A DNA stretch of 64,000 nucleotides, taken from positions 1,495,501 to 1,559,500 of the forward strand of contig JAWQUS010000004.1 in the NCBI GenBank assembly GCA_036365455.1. Direction: 5' to 3'. A program made the position numbers and the translations under genes. The notes below the pieces were generated by a model. That model was not told where the DNA came from, searched no databases, and saw nothing but the letters and a program-made list of their open reading frames with translations. Source of the stretch: Macrosoma leucophasiata (lineage: Eukaryota > Arthropoda > Insecta > Lepidoptera > Hedylidae). This document shows, one piece after another, positions 32,799-43,540 of this stretch. Within the stretch, counting starts at the first letter, position 1; each line of letters opens with the position of its first letter.

Positions 32799-32809
32799 AG
32801 GTATTATCA

Positions 32810-33389
32810 TTTGACTAAATTGAATACAACTTTTTAAGTCTACTTCCATTGAAAATACGAGTATCTTATCCGAGAGATAGGATATATGGGATATTCCTCT
32901 TCCATTAAAGCACGACGCAACATATAATACGGGACGATTACCGTGTTTTTTGTCTATGCATAACTATAAATGCCGATTCTGAAGACTAAAAACAGAAAAC
33001 ATTTAAAGGGAGTTATCATCGAAACCCGTCGTAAAGATGGCGAACCACGAATATGATAAACGAAAACCCTCGTTATCAGGAAGATGGAGATATCCTGGCT
33101 GTGACAGCGACACGGCTCGGGAAGCGGACACATCCGCCCATTCAGTCCAAAGAACCTAAATAATGGATTATTGAAGCTGTTTTAGTCATAATTATGATTT
33201 ATTACAAAGGAAGGAAAACATTTTTTTTTTAATATATGTGATACAGGTAGACTGTAATACACATATCCAATTCTACCTTGAGTACGAAACACAAACGTGC
33301 TCGTACGAAAAAAAAAATATTTTCCGTCCGTATATAAAAAAATTGCAGCCCGACTACAGGATCGAAGCAATGTTAGAGTTCGCAGCCTA
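32810..33389. other. Intron, nothing recognised
   Basis: AT-rich with a T-run at 33213-33228; no repeat family recognised. Confidence 0.4.
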
Positions 33390-33551
33390 TCTGCCGCCAA
33401 ATGGTAGATCATAGAGGCAAAACAAGGCCTCGGACTTAGGTAACGTGTCTGCATTTTATACGTCCAATTTTATTGTAGATGTCTTTAGTCCTATTTACTT
33501 TCCTCCAATGTAAACAGCTCGCTTGTGTGCTACTACCATAACATAAAAAAA
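33390..33551 (+). repeat. REP-A fragment, decayed
   Basis: Traces: ctgccgccaaatggtag, aacgtgtctgcattttatac, ctactaccataacataaaaa. Old plus-strand copy lacking most of the body. Confidence 0.5.
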
Positions 33552-34050
33552 CACTTCGTAGATACATGGGATTTAAAAATAACTGTCGAATCGGGTGCAT
33601 TTACCTCGACCTACATGAGAAAAATAGTAAAGATTGATATTTTCGATTAAAATTTAACATTGGAAAAGGTTACATTGTAAGTTTCAAATGTTTATGTACA
33701 TGTTTACTCTGTAAGTCTCAGATTAAATGTCCAGATAATGCATGGTTATGGTAGCAATAATCCATAATTCGTTTACCTTTTGTATGGCTTTCGATAGTCA
33801 ATGGGCGGATGTGTTTGTCTCCCAGCCGTGTCGCCGTTCAAACCCGGATGTCCCCTCATATTTAGACATTTTTATTAAACTGACTATGGTTTTATAATGT
33901 TTATTAGTGATGGGATGAAACAGTACCGAATGAGTTTTGGCAAAAAAACATGAAAGACTGCCCGCAACCATCACCAGATCGTTTGTCCATGTGGTTGGAT
34001 TCAGGAGATCCCACGATGCAGAACCATAGAAATACGAATATAGTAATATA
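33552..34050. other. Intron with an RTE scrap
   Basis: 33950-34020 on the minus strand encodes WTNDLVMVAGS, matching the WTDDLVKVAG text typical of RTE C-termini and of the copies at 35380 and 40540. The rest is unassigned. Confidence 0.5.
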
Positions 34051-34194
34051 TTTTTTTTAATGTAATTGATGTTAAGTGATGACTGCAGCCTATAGACACT
34101 TACACAAAGACCAAGGACAAAATGCAGATGCGGTACCACTCCTGAGGCCTAAGATGTTATGCCTCTGTGCCGGAAATTACAGGGCCGTACATTA
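34051..34194 (-). repeat. REP-A copy, truncated both ends
   Basis: Minus-strand 3' half from ttgatgttaagtgatgactg to agggccgtacatta, where it meets unrelated DNA (aaatagcgacccgccccggc), a common Lepidoptera Helitron-like end. Confidence 0.75.
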
Positions 34195-34914
34195 AAATAG
34201 CGACCCGCCCCGGCTTTGCTCGGGTGCAATGTTCAAATGGTGTTGTGTGTGTTGTTCGCTAAGTTCCAAGTAGATGACAGTTTTTATAGGGGCTACTTGG
34301 AACCGCCCCCTCCGTCCCTCGCGTCGCGCGCTCCGCACGATTGCTCTGACATTACACGTTCGTTGGATGACTGTAGGTAATTAACACGTTCGTTTTCTTT
34401 AGACTGTGCTTATTATACTGTGATTGTCATATTTATTTTTCGCAATAACACATGCGAGTGAACTTTACATGCGAATATACTGTGATATTAGTGTAGATTT
34501 GGATTTCAGAACAGAGCCTGTAAAGTGCATACCTGAGTCGCAATTGAATATGAATGAAAATAATGCAGGCCCTGATAACCAATAGAAAACAATTATTTGA
34601 ACCTGTAACCGGTGAACCTAGAAGGTCTTACCAATCCAACTGACCAATTAGAGTGAATCGGCGGAATCTAACAGAAGACCAACAAAGGCTGATTGGACAT
34701 TCGCATGTACACAGCATTCCAGTATCCAATGATAAATCGATATGATTAATTCAGCAATTCCAATCAGGATGCCATGGTAGTTAACCGCGGCTGCTATATC
34801 GTTTAAAACTCAAACTGCTGTGTACCGGATCGACTTATAAGCGACGAGCGATTGCATATTCCTTTCGGTCCAATACCGCTGGGCGAGACCGCGCAATAAC
34901 GACAACCAACGTGC
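34195..34914. other. Helitron-like start and mixed DNA
   Basis: 34195-34240 (gcgacccgccccggctttgc) is a widespread Lepidoptera repeat end. 34430-34475 (gcaataacacatgcgagtga) is shared with 35560-35585 and, more diverged, with 17020-17045 and 51990-52010. The GC-rich part at 34280-34350 is unassigned. Confidence 0.4.
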
Positions 34915-35199
34915 TACTGGTGGTAGAGCTCCAGTGACGGAGCTCGCGGGCGTAGGCACCACCGCATTACCTAATATACTTGCCGCTAAATGGTAGTGTT
35001 CAGAACTATCGTGTTCCGGTCAGGTGGTAATGTACGGCCCTGTAATTTCCGGCACAGAGGCATAACACCTAATGCCTCGGGAGTGGCAGCGCATCTACAT
35101 TTTGAACTCTGGTCATTGTGTAAGTGTCTATAGGCTGCAGTCATCACTTCCCATCAATGTGAACTGCACGCATGTTTGCCACTTGAATTATTAAAAAAA
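34915..35199 (+). repeat. REP-A copy, full length
   Basis: Complete plus-strand copy; the last third (gcctcgggagtggcagcgca, cttcccatcaatgtgaactg) is closer to the older subfamily, the first two thirds to the young one. Confidence 0.85.
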
Positions 35200-35214
35200 C
35201 AAACTGTAACAACC

Positions 35215-35516
35215 TCAGCTTAAACCCGAGGATCCTGTCGATTTCACGGCAGACGGAAGACATCCCAAAAAGTGGGAACCGCCGCCACGAACCCATGCGG
35301 GTCGTCGGTCGGTTATAAAAGATTGCTACGAAACATGTTTAGACCACGTATAGGCAAGCGCAGCGTAGGGCGTCCACCTGCATGATGGACCGACGACCTA
35401 GTGAAGGCTGCAGGTACCCGCTGGATGTACGTCGCTTCCGATCGGTCGGCATGGAGGTCTTTGGGGGAGGCCTATGTTCAGCAGTGGACGTCCTATGGCT
35501 GATATGATGATGATGA
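35215..35516 (+). repeat. RTE LINE 3' end fragment
   Basis: Plus strand: gcgtagggcgtccacctgca, tggaccgacgacctagtgaa, gtctttgggggaggcctatg, ttcagcagtggacgtccta, then (gat)n. The translation corresponds to the RTE C-terminal GRPP..W.DDL...AG.RW and W.SLGEAYVQQWT text. Truncated upstream. Confidence 0.75.
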
Positions 35517-35856
35517 TGTTGAGCCTTATAAAATGACATGACTGTAATATTTACTTCTTGCAATAACACATGCGAGTGAAAGGTACAGAAAAATTTGACT
35601 TCGGGCAAGACTCGAACCTCCATGATGACCGACAAGCGGCTGGACTGGTGACATCTGCAAAATCTGCATGCACGCCCATTTTAGACACCACGAGGTACCG
35701 ACGTCGTAATCAACATATATGCTACTGTTTTGCTATTTTTTGTTTTTAAACTCATAAACAGTTTTTTTTCTACAGAAATCTTAACGATAATACTATCGTC
35801 TTTTTTGAACCGGGTCGTTACGCGATACTGTTTTCGATTAAAATGCTGTTGTCTTA

Positions 35857-35989
35857 GCCTGGGTTGCACCAAAATTTATTGTAACATTTCACATCCTTTT
35901 CTAACTTAAAGAAATCTGTGAAAGTTAGAGAATGATGTGAAATGTTACAACCACTTTAACTTTAACAAATATCTTGGTGCAACTCAGGC
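35857..35989. mobile_element. PIF/Harbinger-like MITE
   Basis: 133-bp palindromic element: inverted ends gcctgggttgcaccaa and ttggtgcaactcaggc, flanked by TTA on both sides (35854-35856, 35990-35992). Internal arms (gtaacatttcacatcc/ggatgtgaaatgttac-like) extend the fold. A TWA 3-bp duplication suggests the PIF/Harbinger superfamily. Sister copy at 61036-61178. Confidence 0.78.
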
Positions 35990-36091
35990 TTAGTATTCAT
36001 ATTACGATATGGCTATGATATAGAGATAAATATGCAATACCTACTTCAATAATTCTAATGTACAAAATTCTCATGTCACAGTGTTTCTAAC

Positions 36092-36520
36092 AATGCTCCT
36101 CTGAAACGGCTGGACCGATCATTTTGAAATTTTGGTATATTGATGAGAATCGGTTGCAGTCAATTTTTGATTATTATTATTTTTTATGTTACGGAAGTGG
36201 CAAACAGACATGCAGTTCACATTGATGTTAAGTGATCTCCTGAGGCCTAAGGTGTTATGCCTCTGTGCTGGAAATTACAGGGCCGTACATTACCACCTGA
36301 TCGGAACACGATAGTGCTGAACACTACCATTTAGCGGCAAGTATATTAGGTAATGCGGTGGTGCCTACGCCCGCGAGCTCCGTCACTAGAGCTCTACCAC
36401 CAGTAAAAATAATATCCCTAAGTAGGGTGATTCGCAACAACTATTTCTTTTCGATTTTTTGTACATTTATTTTTTTTATACCTCTAACTAAGACGATACG
36501 AAGTTCGTCGGGGCAGCTAG
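36092..36520. mobile_element. Helitron-like element interrupted by REP-A
   Basis: Begins near ctgaaacggctggaccgat and ends cgtcggggcagctag|T, a Helitron-type terminus; the REP-A copy at 36180-36405 sits inside. The left limit is approximate. Confidence 0.5.
36180..36405 (-). repeat. REP-A copy with internal deletion
   Basis: Minus-strand copy; gttaagtgat jumps directly to ctcctgaggcctaagg, removing about 70 bases. Head and tail are intact. Confidence 0.82.
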
Positions 36521-36910
36521 TTCTGATATAATAAACTGAGAATTATTCTCGATCCGCCAACCGCTTATGACTCACGGCAGCATAACTATGGTCTGAATAT
36601 TGTTGCTATGGTGCCTTTTATGGCTCCCTATCATAATGCCATACGTTCCACATATTGCAATAGTTTATGGCGCAGTATCGGTGAAACAAGAAATGATCAT
36701 TCCATACACAAGACCCAGAGGTAATGGAACGAGATTTCTGAATATCATAATAATATGATTATTTTATGTAAAAACATCGAATCCATAATTCGATGTTTTT
36801 AGTTTGAAGTTGTTTTTTAAGTTAGATTTTCCACGTAAAGTAACCCCCTTATTCATAAACGTAGATTAGATACGTTTTAGCTATAGAATGCTTTGTCTTT
36901 GTCAGAATCT

Positions 36911-37200
36911 TACCTGGTGGTAGAGCTCCAGTGACGGAGCTCGCGGGCGTAGGCACCACCGCATTACCTGATTTACTTGCCGCTAAATGGTAGTGTTCAG
37001 CACTATCGTGTTCCGGTCAGGTGGTAATGTACGGCCCTGTAATTTCCGGCACAGAGGCATAACACCTTAGGCCTCAGGAGTGGTAACGCATTTGCATTTT
37101 GACCTTGGTCTTTGTGTGAGTGTCTATAGGCTGCAGTCATCACTTAACATCAATGTGAACTGCATGATTGTTTGCCACTTCAATTACATAAAAAAAAAAA
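36911..37200 (+). repeat. REP-A copy, full length
   Basis: Complete plus-strand copy with a ~11-A tail, inside the mariner MITE. Immediately followed by a LINE 3' end. Confidence 0.87.
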
Positions 37201-37325
37201 CTCTTTTATTCATTTAGGGTGACAGGCACCTCTTATGACACGTCAAAAACAAACAAAATAAATTAAAGTGAATAACAATTGATATACATGTCAAACAAGA
37301 TAAAAAATATAATTAATTATGTAAA
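37201..37325 (-). repeat. LINE 3' end fragment (LINE-L6)
   Basis: tttattcatttagggtgaca, ggcacctcttatgacacgtc and aaacaaacaaaataaatt match 41945-42060 almost exactly. On the minus strand this is the 3' end of a LINE. Because it joins REP-A's A-tail directly, the two may have inserted as one unit. Confidence 0.65.
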
Positions 37326-37422
37326 GTAGTAACTGTCAGTTGCATTGTCAAATGTGCAGGATAGAAAAAGACAAAGGAGAGATTAGCAACACTAGCTAAA
37401 ATACGTTCATGAGCAAGGGGGT

Positions 37423-39087
37423 TAGTATATAGCAATGAGGTCAGTAGATAGAGTAGACAGACGCCGGAAACAAACAGTCGGTTCCGTTTTTAAATTGATT
37501 TGACAGATATTTAGTAAGACGTTTTCACGTCAGCTGTCATGCCAGTACTTTTTTTTAAATTTAAAATGGCATCGCTATTACGCATATTGCCAGTGTCAAG
37601 TAAAACGATATTTCGTATTCGTATAAAAGCAGCGTTCAAGTTAGAATCAGTCAGTCAGTTAATTATCAGTCAAAGTCAGTCGGAGTCACAGTCAGTAATT
37701 CGAATAAAGCGATGGGTACTTTACCAGAACATTTTACAATGAAGTTTTGGAGGCAACCTGAAAAGCCGTGTTTTGGCACTGTTATTCTAATTCACTATAC
37801 ACGGGCACTGTAATTAACCTATATCAAACAAAATGCCCCAACTTTATTAAATATAACTCAATAATTCACCAAAAAAACGAAATAAAATAAGAGCACCATA
37901 CGTCTCTTTCAATCGCGCGAATCCTCGTGCCCCGGGCCTATCTGCCCCCGAAGCGTCGGGGGCGTGGTCCTAAATGGATAATTATGGCACGCGGGGAAAC
38001 TCACTGAGGGAGGCCATATACCCACTTTTTTGGGAGCTTTTTAGTCCATTTCGTTTTTTTTCCATTCCATTTCATTTTCGCTTATTCCCTCTCACATAAC
38101 TCACCCCTCTCCCCAAGGGAGGATACCTATGCCAGAGAATATGTAATAATACTACGTATAGAATGGACACTTCGACGTCCCGCCCGATTTGCCCGCATCA
38201 CTCAACCCCTTCTCCTCTTATCGGCGACGGTTGGTATTTTGTAGGTACTACGCACACAGGTGCGCGTGTATTAAATACACGTCACTGATGGATGTCTGTG
38301 CAACAGAAACGAAATTAAGCGGTTGTATGGAATTTTGGCGGAGTGTCCGCGGTGTGCCTATGCGTAACGCATTTGCCCCTGGTTAAAAAAAACCAAGTAT
38401 AGTATCTACTTATCTTACTTTTCTATTTGTTTTGATCATAGATAGACCATTCAGCCTTTCGATGGTTTTGATACTAAAAAATTATGTATTTTGCTGAACC
38501 GACATTGTTAATCATCGTAATGTTTCTTACAATTTATTCAGCCATCATTTACGCAACCCATCCAACTCTCTGACATATTCCACGCAACAAGGATTTATAT
38601 GCGGCCCTTTCTGCCGTTGCCATAAGAAAAAAATGTTATATCGCAATTCTTGTTTCTCCGATAACATTCGAATGCTGTGAATGTCCAACAGTGGCCACGT
38701 TTGTAAGTTTTCCCATAAAAACAAGGTAATAGCTGCAATTTACGTACGTCTTAACAATTTCTTGTTTAAACAATCGTACAGCCGGGGCATCGTGGTAATG
38801 GTGATCGTTGCACCGCTTTCACGATTGCAATTATTCGATTGTGAACATCGATGTTTGAATCGAGAAAGTCTGTTTAGATGTAATTGTTTAAATTGGATGA
38901 ATTCATTGTGATGTTTCAATTTTATTGGGATTCGTTCGTTAAATAGGTTGTAGCGTCCGCTTTAAAGACTGAATCTTGTGGAAAATTTAATACAAGTAGA
39001 ATAATACGCATTATCAAATCTCGATGACAGACTAAATCAGCTGCATTGCGCTAATGAAATAATCTTGAATGTGACGTAGTAATTATG
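37423..39087. other. Intron: possible LTR-like promoter segment and GC-rich block
   Basis: 37560-37745 holds gtataaaagcagcgttcaa (TATA-like), a run of cagtcagtcag words and, ~70 bases on, aataaagcga, then gaagttttggaggcaacc, which recurs at about 57000-57020. The spacing recalls a solo LTR, but I could not define TG/CA ends. 37910-38180 is GC-rich (ctgcccccgaagcgtcgggg palindrome) and unassigned. The rest is AT-rich. Confidence 0.35.
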
Positions 39088-39460
39088 AACTGGTGGGACT
39101 CTACCTGTAAGTGTAAGAGCTCGATAGCGTAGGCACCGTCGCATTACCTATCTGCAGGCCAATGGGGTTCACCACTATCGTGTTCCTGTTAGATGGTGAT
39201 AATTATGGCCAGGTAATGACCATCATAGACATAACAACGTAGCTTTTTAAGGTGACAACACATCTGCATTTCGACCTCTGGTTTATTTGTGAATGTATAT
39301 CTGCTGCAGTCATCACTTAACAACTATGTGAACTGCAAGCTTGTTTGCACCTTTACCAACCGAAGCTTGTAAAGGTTCAACTACGTTTTTTTATTTATGT
39401 CAGGCAGGTTGCAAACAAGCTTGCAGTTCACATAGTCGTTAAGTGATGACTGCAGTACAT
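39088..39460. repeat. Old REP-A copy with fold-back 3' end
   Basis: Plus-strand old copy from 39088, then after a short spacer the same 3' end inverted. Arms 39304-39349 and 39410-39455 pair at 45 of 46 positions and share private variants (actatgtgaactgcaagc) not found in other copies, so the inverted arm was copied from its neighbour. Confidence 0.8.
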
Positions 39461-40372
39461 TATAAGATATTATTTATAAGCCTATTTTACCAAAACACTT
39501 ACTTAATTTTTTTGGTATTACTATTATGTCAACTCTCAAAATCGTAAAGAAAACGATATTTTTTATCAATCATCAGGTTGACCATGTATGGAAACGAACT
39601 ACAAACTACACTAATAACTTTTGTTTCACAATAAATCACGCAATAAAAGAAACGCATGAATAGGACATAAGTGCGCGATTATTTGCTAATATTAGACTTG
39701 TGATACGTTTACAACACCGCAATGGCCGATACCGAGAACGGCACGGTTCATAATTTACCGTAATAAATCTGTAATAGATGTCGCTGGTGTCGCAATATAC
39801 AACGATTAGGGCTTCGTGTGACAGACTAACATACTTATCGAAGGCGATCTAACGTCTTTATTGGCCGTGGGATCTGTGCGCAATTGTTGAATAAATTATA
39901 TTTCCGTGTATTTTTTTGTTTTTTGCCATGTTTGACCCGAGGCGCGACTGCCTATGGAAATTATAGTGTTCATTTGCTTTTAGTTTGCACCTCTTTTAAT
40001 AGCAAACTCAATTGTGAAAGTAAAAAAAAACTCAAAACAAAATTATTTCTTCTGTATAATTTTTTTCCCCACTTTGTATTATTTTTCCTTTTTTTTGCAC
40101 ACATGTACACCACACTTGCAGTTCGTAACGTTCGTCAAAGGACCCATCAGAATATCAGCGTTGCAGCTCTTGCTGCAACAAATAGCTGAGACGGGTGCCA
40201 TTTTTCCTGGCTTCACATGACCATACCTTTTAAGTTTGTTTAAATTAGTTGTTTAAGTTAGTTTTCTCCTCTTTTTAATGATTTTATTTCTCTATTCTTG
40301 TTTTGTTATGTTTTTTTTGTGTCTATTATTTATTAGGTACTTTGAGTCGTCGTACGACTATGCCATGTATGT
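39461..40372. other. Intron, AT-rich, nothing recognised
   Basis: Plus-strand ORFs at 39884-40220 are Phe/Leu-rich products of T-rich DNA. No repeat family recognised. Confidence 0.4.
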
Positions 40373-40450
40373 ATGTATTAGACATGCGAGCCGCGCCGGC
40401 TAACCGCCGCCATGAAGAAGTGGCGCGCCGCCGCCGCCGCCGGCTTGGTC
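40373..40450. repeat. GCC-rich dispersed repeat
   Basis: ttagacatgcgagccgcgcc followed by gccgccatgaagaagtgg and a gccgccgcc run. An inverted relative is at 42985-43078. Likely a MITE family. Confidence 0.5.
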
Positions 40451-41766
40451 AAAACTCGCGGTCCTCGTGAAGACGTCCACTGCTGAACAAAGGCCTCCCC
40501 CAAAGATTGCCACAACGAACGGTCTTATGCCGTCCTCATCCACCGATTGTCTGCAACCTTCGCCAGGTTGTTGGTCCATCTTGTGGGGTGCCTGCCTACG
40601 CCTCGTTTTCCGGTACGCGGTCGCGATTCAAAAACTCTTCTGCCCTAACTCGCTATTAGGTGAGCTATGTCGGCAACTTTGGTTCTCTTGCGGATCTCCT
40701 CATTTTTGATTTGATCTCGCAGCGAAACTCCAAGAATAGCTCTCTCCATTGCTTTCTGAGTTACGAGTACCTTGAGCTTTCTTATGAGGCCCATAGTGAG
40801 CGACCACGTTTCGGTCAAGACCTTTTTCTTGAGACACTGCGGTACCATTACAGGAGTGAGTGTAATTCGACATGATCTCCGTCTTGTCCATGTTCATTTT
40901 AAGGTCCATTCATTGCGAGACCCTACCAGAGGAGCATTGTGCCAAGGTCTTCCAGGGTCTCAGCCATGACTACGGTATCATTTCCAAATCGGAGGTGGGA
41001 GATGTATTTGCCGTTAATACTGATGCGCAGTCCTTTACAGTTCAAAAGCTTGAAGACATCTTCCAATGCAGCGGTGAACTATTTCGGAGATATAACATCT
41101 CCCTCTCTCACACCTCACTGCAGTTGGATCGGTTTCGAGTTCTGATCCTGAAGCCGGACCGACATAGTGGCGTTTTCATACAAGCTCTTCAGCACCTCGA
41201 TGTATGGATAATCAACTTGACACCTCTGGAGTGACTAGCACAGCCCAAATCTCGACCGAATCGAAGGCTTTCTCATAATCCATGAACGCTAGATAAAGAG
41301 GCTGGTTATACTCTTCGGTCATCTGTATAACCCGCCGCAGCGTGTGAATGTAGTCTATGGTGCTAAAGCCTTTACGGAAACCGGATTGTTCGGGAGGCTG
41401 GAAGTCGTCGAGTCTGCGAGATAGACGGTTCGTAATCACTCTTGAAAACAGCTTATCGACGTGACTTAGAAGTGCGAAGGGCCTATAGTTCTTAAGAAGG
41501 CTATTGGCACCTTCCTTAAAGAACAGTACCACCACACTTTTGTGCCGCCGCGCCTTTGGCGCTTTGCCCTCGAATATAACGGAATTGAACATCATCTGAA
41601 GAGTTTCTTCTAATACTGGCCTTCCGCCTGCTGTCGGGAGTTCAGCAACGATTCCATCATCAACCGGCGCCCTGTTGTTTTTGAGCTGTTTGAGAGCCGT
41701 ACTAATCTCGTCTAGAATGACGTCCGGGATATGTTTGGTGTAGTGTCGGGTCAGTCCGGCTCTAGG
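40451..41766 (-). pseudogene. RTE-clade LINE reverse transcriptase, decayed
   Basis: Minus-strand order: DEISTALKQLKNNRAPVDDG..AELPTAGG (41760-41600), NYRPFALLSHVDKLF and FRKGFSTIDYIHTLRR with LAFMDYEKAFDSVE (41590-41230), then the palm LRFGNDTVVMAETLEDLG (about 41000-40935), KMNMDKTEIMSN (40900), AMERAILGVSLRDQIKNEE (about 40770-40700) and the tail QQWTS near 40470. These are signature blocks of RTE (BovB-like) elements. Frameshifts and stops separate the blocks, and the catalytic ADD is GND, losing the first metal-binding Asp. Non-functional. Confidence 0.85.
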
Positions 41767-41929
41767 ATCTTTAATTGTAATTATTTGTTTAATTTACGAA
41801 CGAACATTTCTTGGTGGTTGCGTAAATTAGATCACGATTTCCTACCCCGTTTTAAGCGGTTAGGTAGCTTGCGAGTTCCTGTACTCCAAGGATCATCTAC
41901 TCTGTGCGGTTAAGTAAAATCATAAATCA

Positions 41930-42255
41930 GAATCAGAATCAGAAACTCATTTATTCATTTAGGGTGACAGGCACCTCTTATGACACGTCAAAAAACAAAC
42001 AAAATAAATTAAAGTGAACAACAATTGATATACCTACATGTCAAACAAGATAAAAAATATATGTAAAGTCAAGAATATCACTAAGATAAAACTAAATGTA
42101 ATAAACTAATGTAAAAAGTATATCAGTAGAATGTCTCATTTCCCCTTTACAAACTGATAACAAAGAGTAAAAAGAAAAGAAAAAGAGTCATTCTTTGTCA
42201 TTCACCGGCAAAGTTCCAAAGGCCAATATGATCTGAGAAAAACTTGCCGGAAAAA
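41930..42255 (-). repeat. LINE-L6 3' end, longer copy
   Basis: On the plus strand: (cagaat)n at 41930-41951, ttattcatttagggtgacag, tgacacgtcaaaaaacaaac, then ccggcaaagttccaaaggcc and ttgccggaaaaaactcagtc. Read on the minus strand it is a LINE 3' UTR with an (attctg)n tail. Ends where LINE-L4 begins. Confidence 0.65.
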
Positions 42256-42330
42256 ACTCAGTCGGCTCTTTTAAAAATATCTCTTAGGCATATTTTTACA
42301 ATTTTCCATAATTTAAACAAATTTAAAATT

Positions 42331-42724
42331 ATCGGTGTATCACTCACCGATCGCGTTCGTAATGAAGATGTAAGAAAGAGACTTTGTGTGAATGATAGTA
42401 TCGGTGTAAAAATGAAAAAAGGCATGCTCCGATGGTTCGGGCATATAGAAAGAATGTCGAATGAGCGAATGACTAAACAGATATACAATGCGAATGTGGA
42501 TGGTTGCAGAGGCCCAGGAAGACCAAGGCTGACCTACCATGACCAAATAGGTCGAGTTCTGTCTGATGGTGGGGTCAAAAGTCTTAGGAATCGGCGTGCA
42601 TGTATGAAGAGAATGATGAAGGTAGACGAGGCACGAGAGGTTTGTCAGAACCGGGATGTCTGGCGCTCTACACTCTCTGCCTACCCCGTTAGGGACCTGG
42701 CGTGAAGATACATACATACATACA
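42331..42724 (+). mobile_element. LINE-L4 (RTE-like) 3' end, young copy
   Basis: Open frame IIGVSLTDRVRNEDVRKRL, VKMKKGMLRWFGHIERM, GPGRPRLTYHDQIGRVL, WRSTLSAYPVRDLA, stop at 42705, then gtgaagatacatacatacat. Reaches further 5' than the copy at 25350 and is almost identical where they overlap. GVSL.DR.RNE..R.R is the same block seen in RTE at 40.7 kb, placing L4 in that group. Confidence 0.8.
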
Positions 42725-43246
42725 TAAATTTAAAATTAACAATATAATATCAACATTACACTTTAATTATTACATTTAACACCCTTGTGGAGCTAGATCA
42801 GCAAATATCGCGATGGTATCCCGATCAGACATCAACAAAATAACATTTATTTTGTTACCATGTTGGATACCATGTTGATGGAACAATAATCATTCGTATT
42901 TCCTTTACCACAGTAATTTTATTTTGTAAACAGTTGGTATTGCTTGATTTCAGCTTAAACGTTAGATTAGGGTAGAAAATAAAAACGAGCCGCCGGCTAC
43001 AAGCCGCCGCCACGAAAATATTGGTGACGCGCCGCCGCCGACTATATCGCACCCGGCTCCCATGTCTAATACGTATGTAAGTCAGGTGAATAAATATACT
43101 TACTTTCTTTCTTTCTAATGTAACTATCATTATCGCTTGGTTATCACCTACGATAGCAAGAACATTAGTCAGATTATGTTTACATATTTCTTTTAAAGAA
43201 AAGACAAATTAACGGTCAGAAATAACGGTGTAAAACCTGTGGTTCT
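42725..43246. other. Intron with GCC-rich repeat
   Basis: 42985-43078 is an inverted relative of 40373-40450 (gccgccgccacgaaaatatt, gacgcgccgccgccgac). The direct repeat accatgttggataccatgtt is at 42858-42878. The rest is AT-rich. Confidence 0.45.
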
Positions 43247-43540
43247 CTTTTTTATGCTATGGAAGTGGCAAACAAGCATGCAGTTCACATTGATGTTAAG
43301 TGATGACTGCAGCTTATAGACACTTACACAAAGACCAAGGTCAAAATGCAGATGAGTTACCACTCCTGAGGCCCAAGGTGTTATGCCTCTGTGCCGGAAA
43401 TTACAAGGCCGTACATTACCACCTGACAGGAACACGATGGTGCTGAACACTACCATTTAGCGGCAAGCATATTATATTATATTAGGTAATGCGGTGGTGC
43501 CTACGCCCGCGAGCTACGTCACTGGAGCTCTACCACCAGT
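43247..43540 (-). repeat. REP-A copy, full length
   Basis: Complete minus-strand copy; carries gcagcttatagac where most copies have gcagcctatagac, the variant also implied at the LINE insertion site near 46.8 kb. Confidence 0.87.

Larger units (their letters stand above)
36843..37422. mobile_element. Mariner-type MITE split by a REP-A + LINE composite
   Basis: Ends acccccttattcataaacgt and ttcatgagcaagggggt with TA duplications (36841-36842, 37423-37424). Between gctttgtctttgtcag and tgtcagttgcattgtc it is interrupted at 36905-37325 by foreign DNA bounded by the repeated word tgtcag. The unbroken sister copy is at 44126-44265. Confidence 0.8.

Noticed and set aside
39884..40220. Plus-strand ORFs of 101 and 68 codons
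   Set aside because: Phe/Leu-rich translations of T-rich DNA overlapping in two frames; no coding signature.
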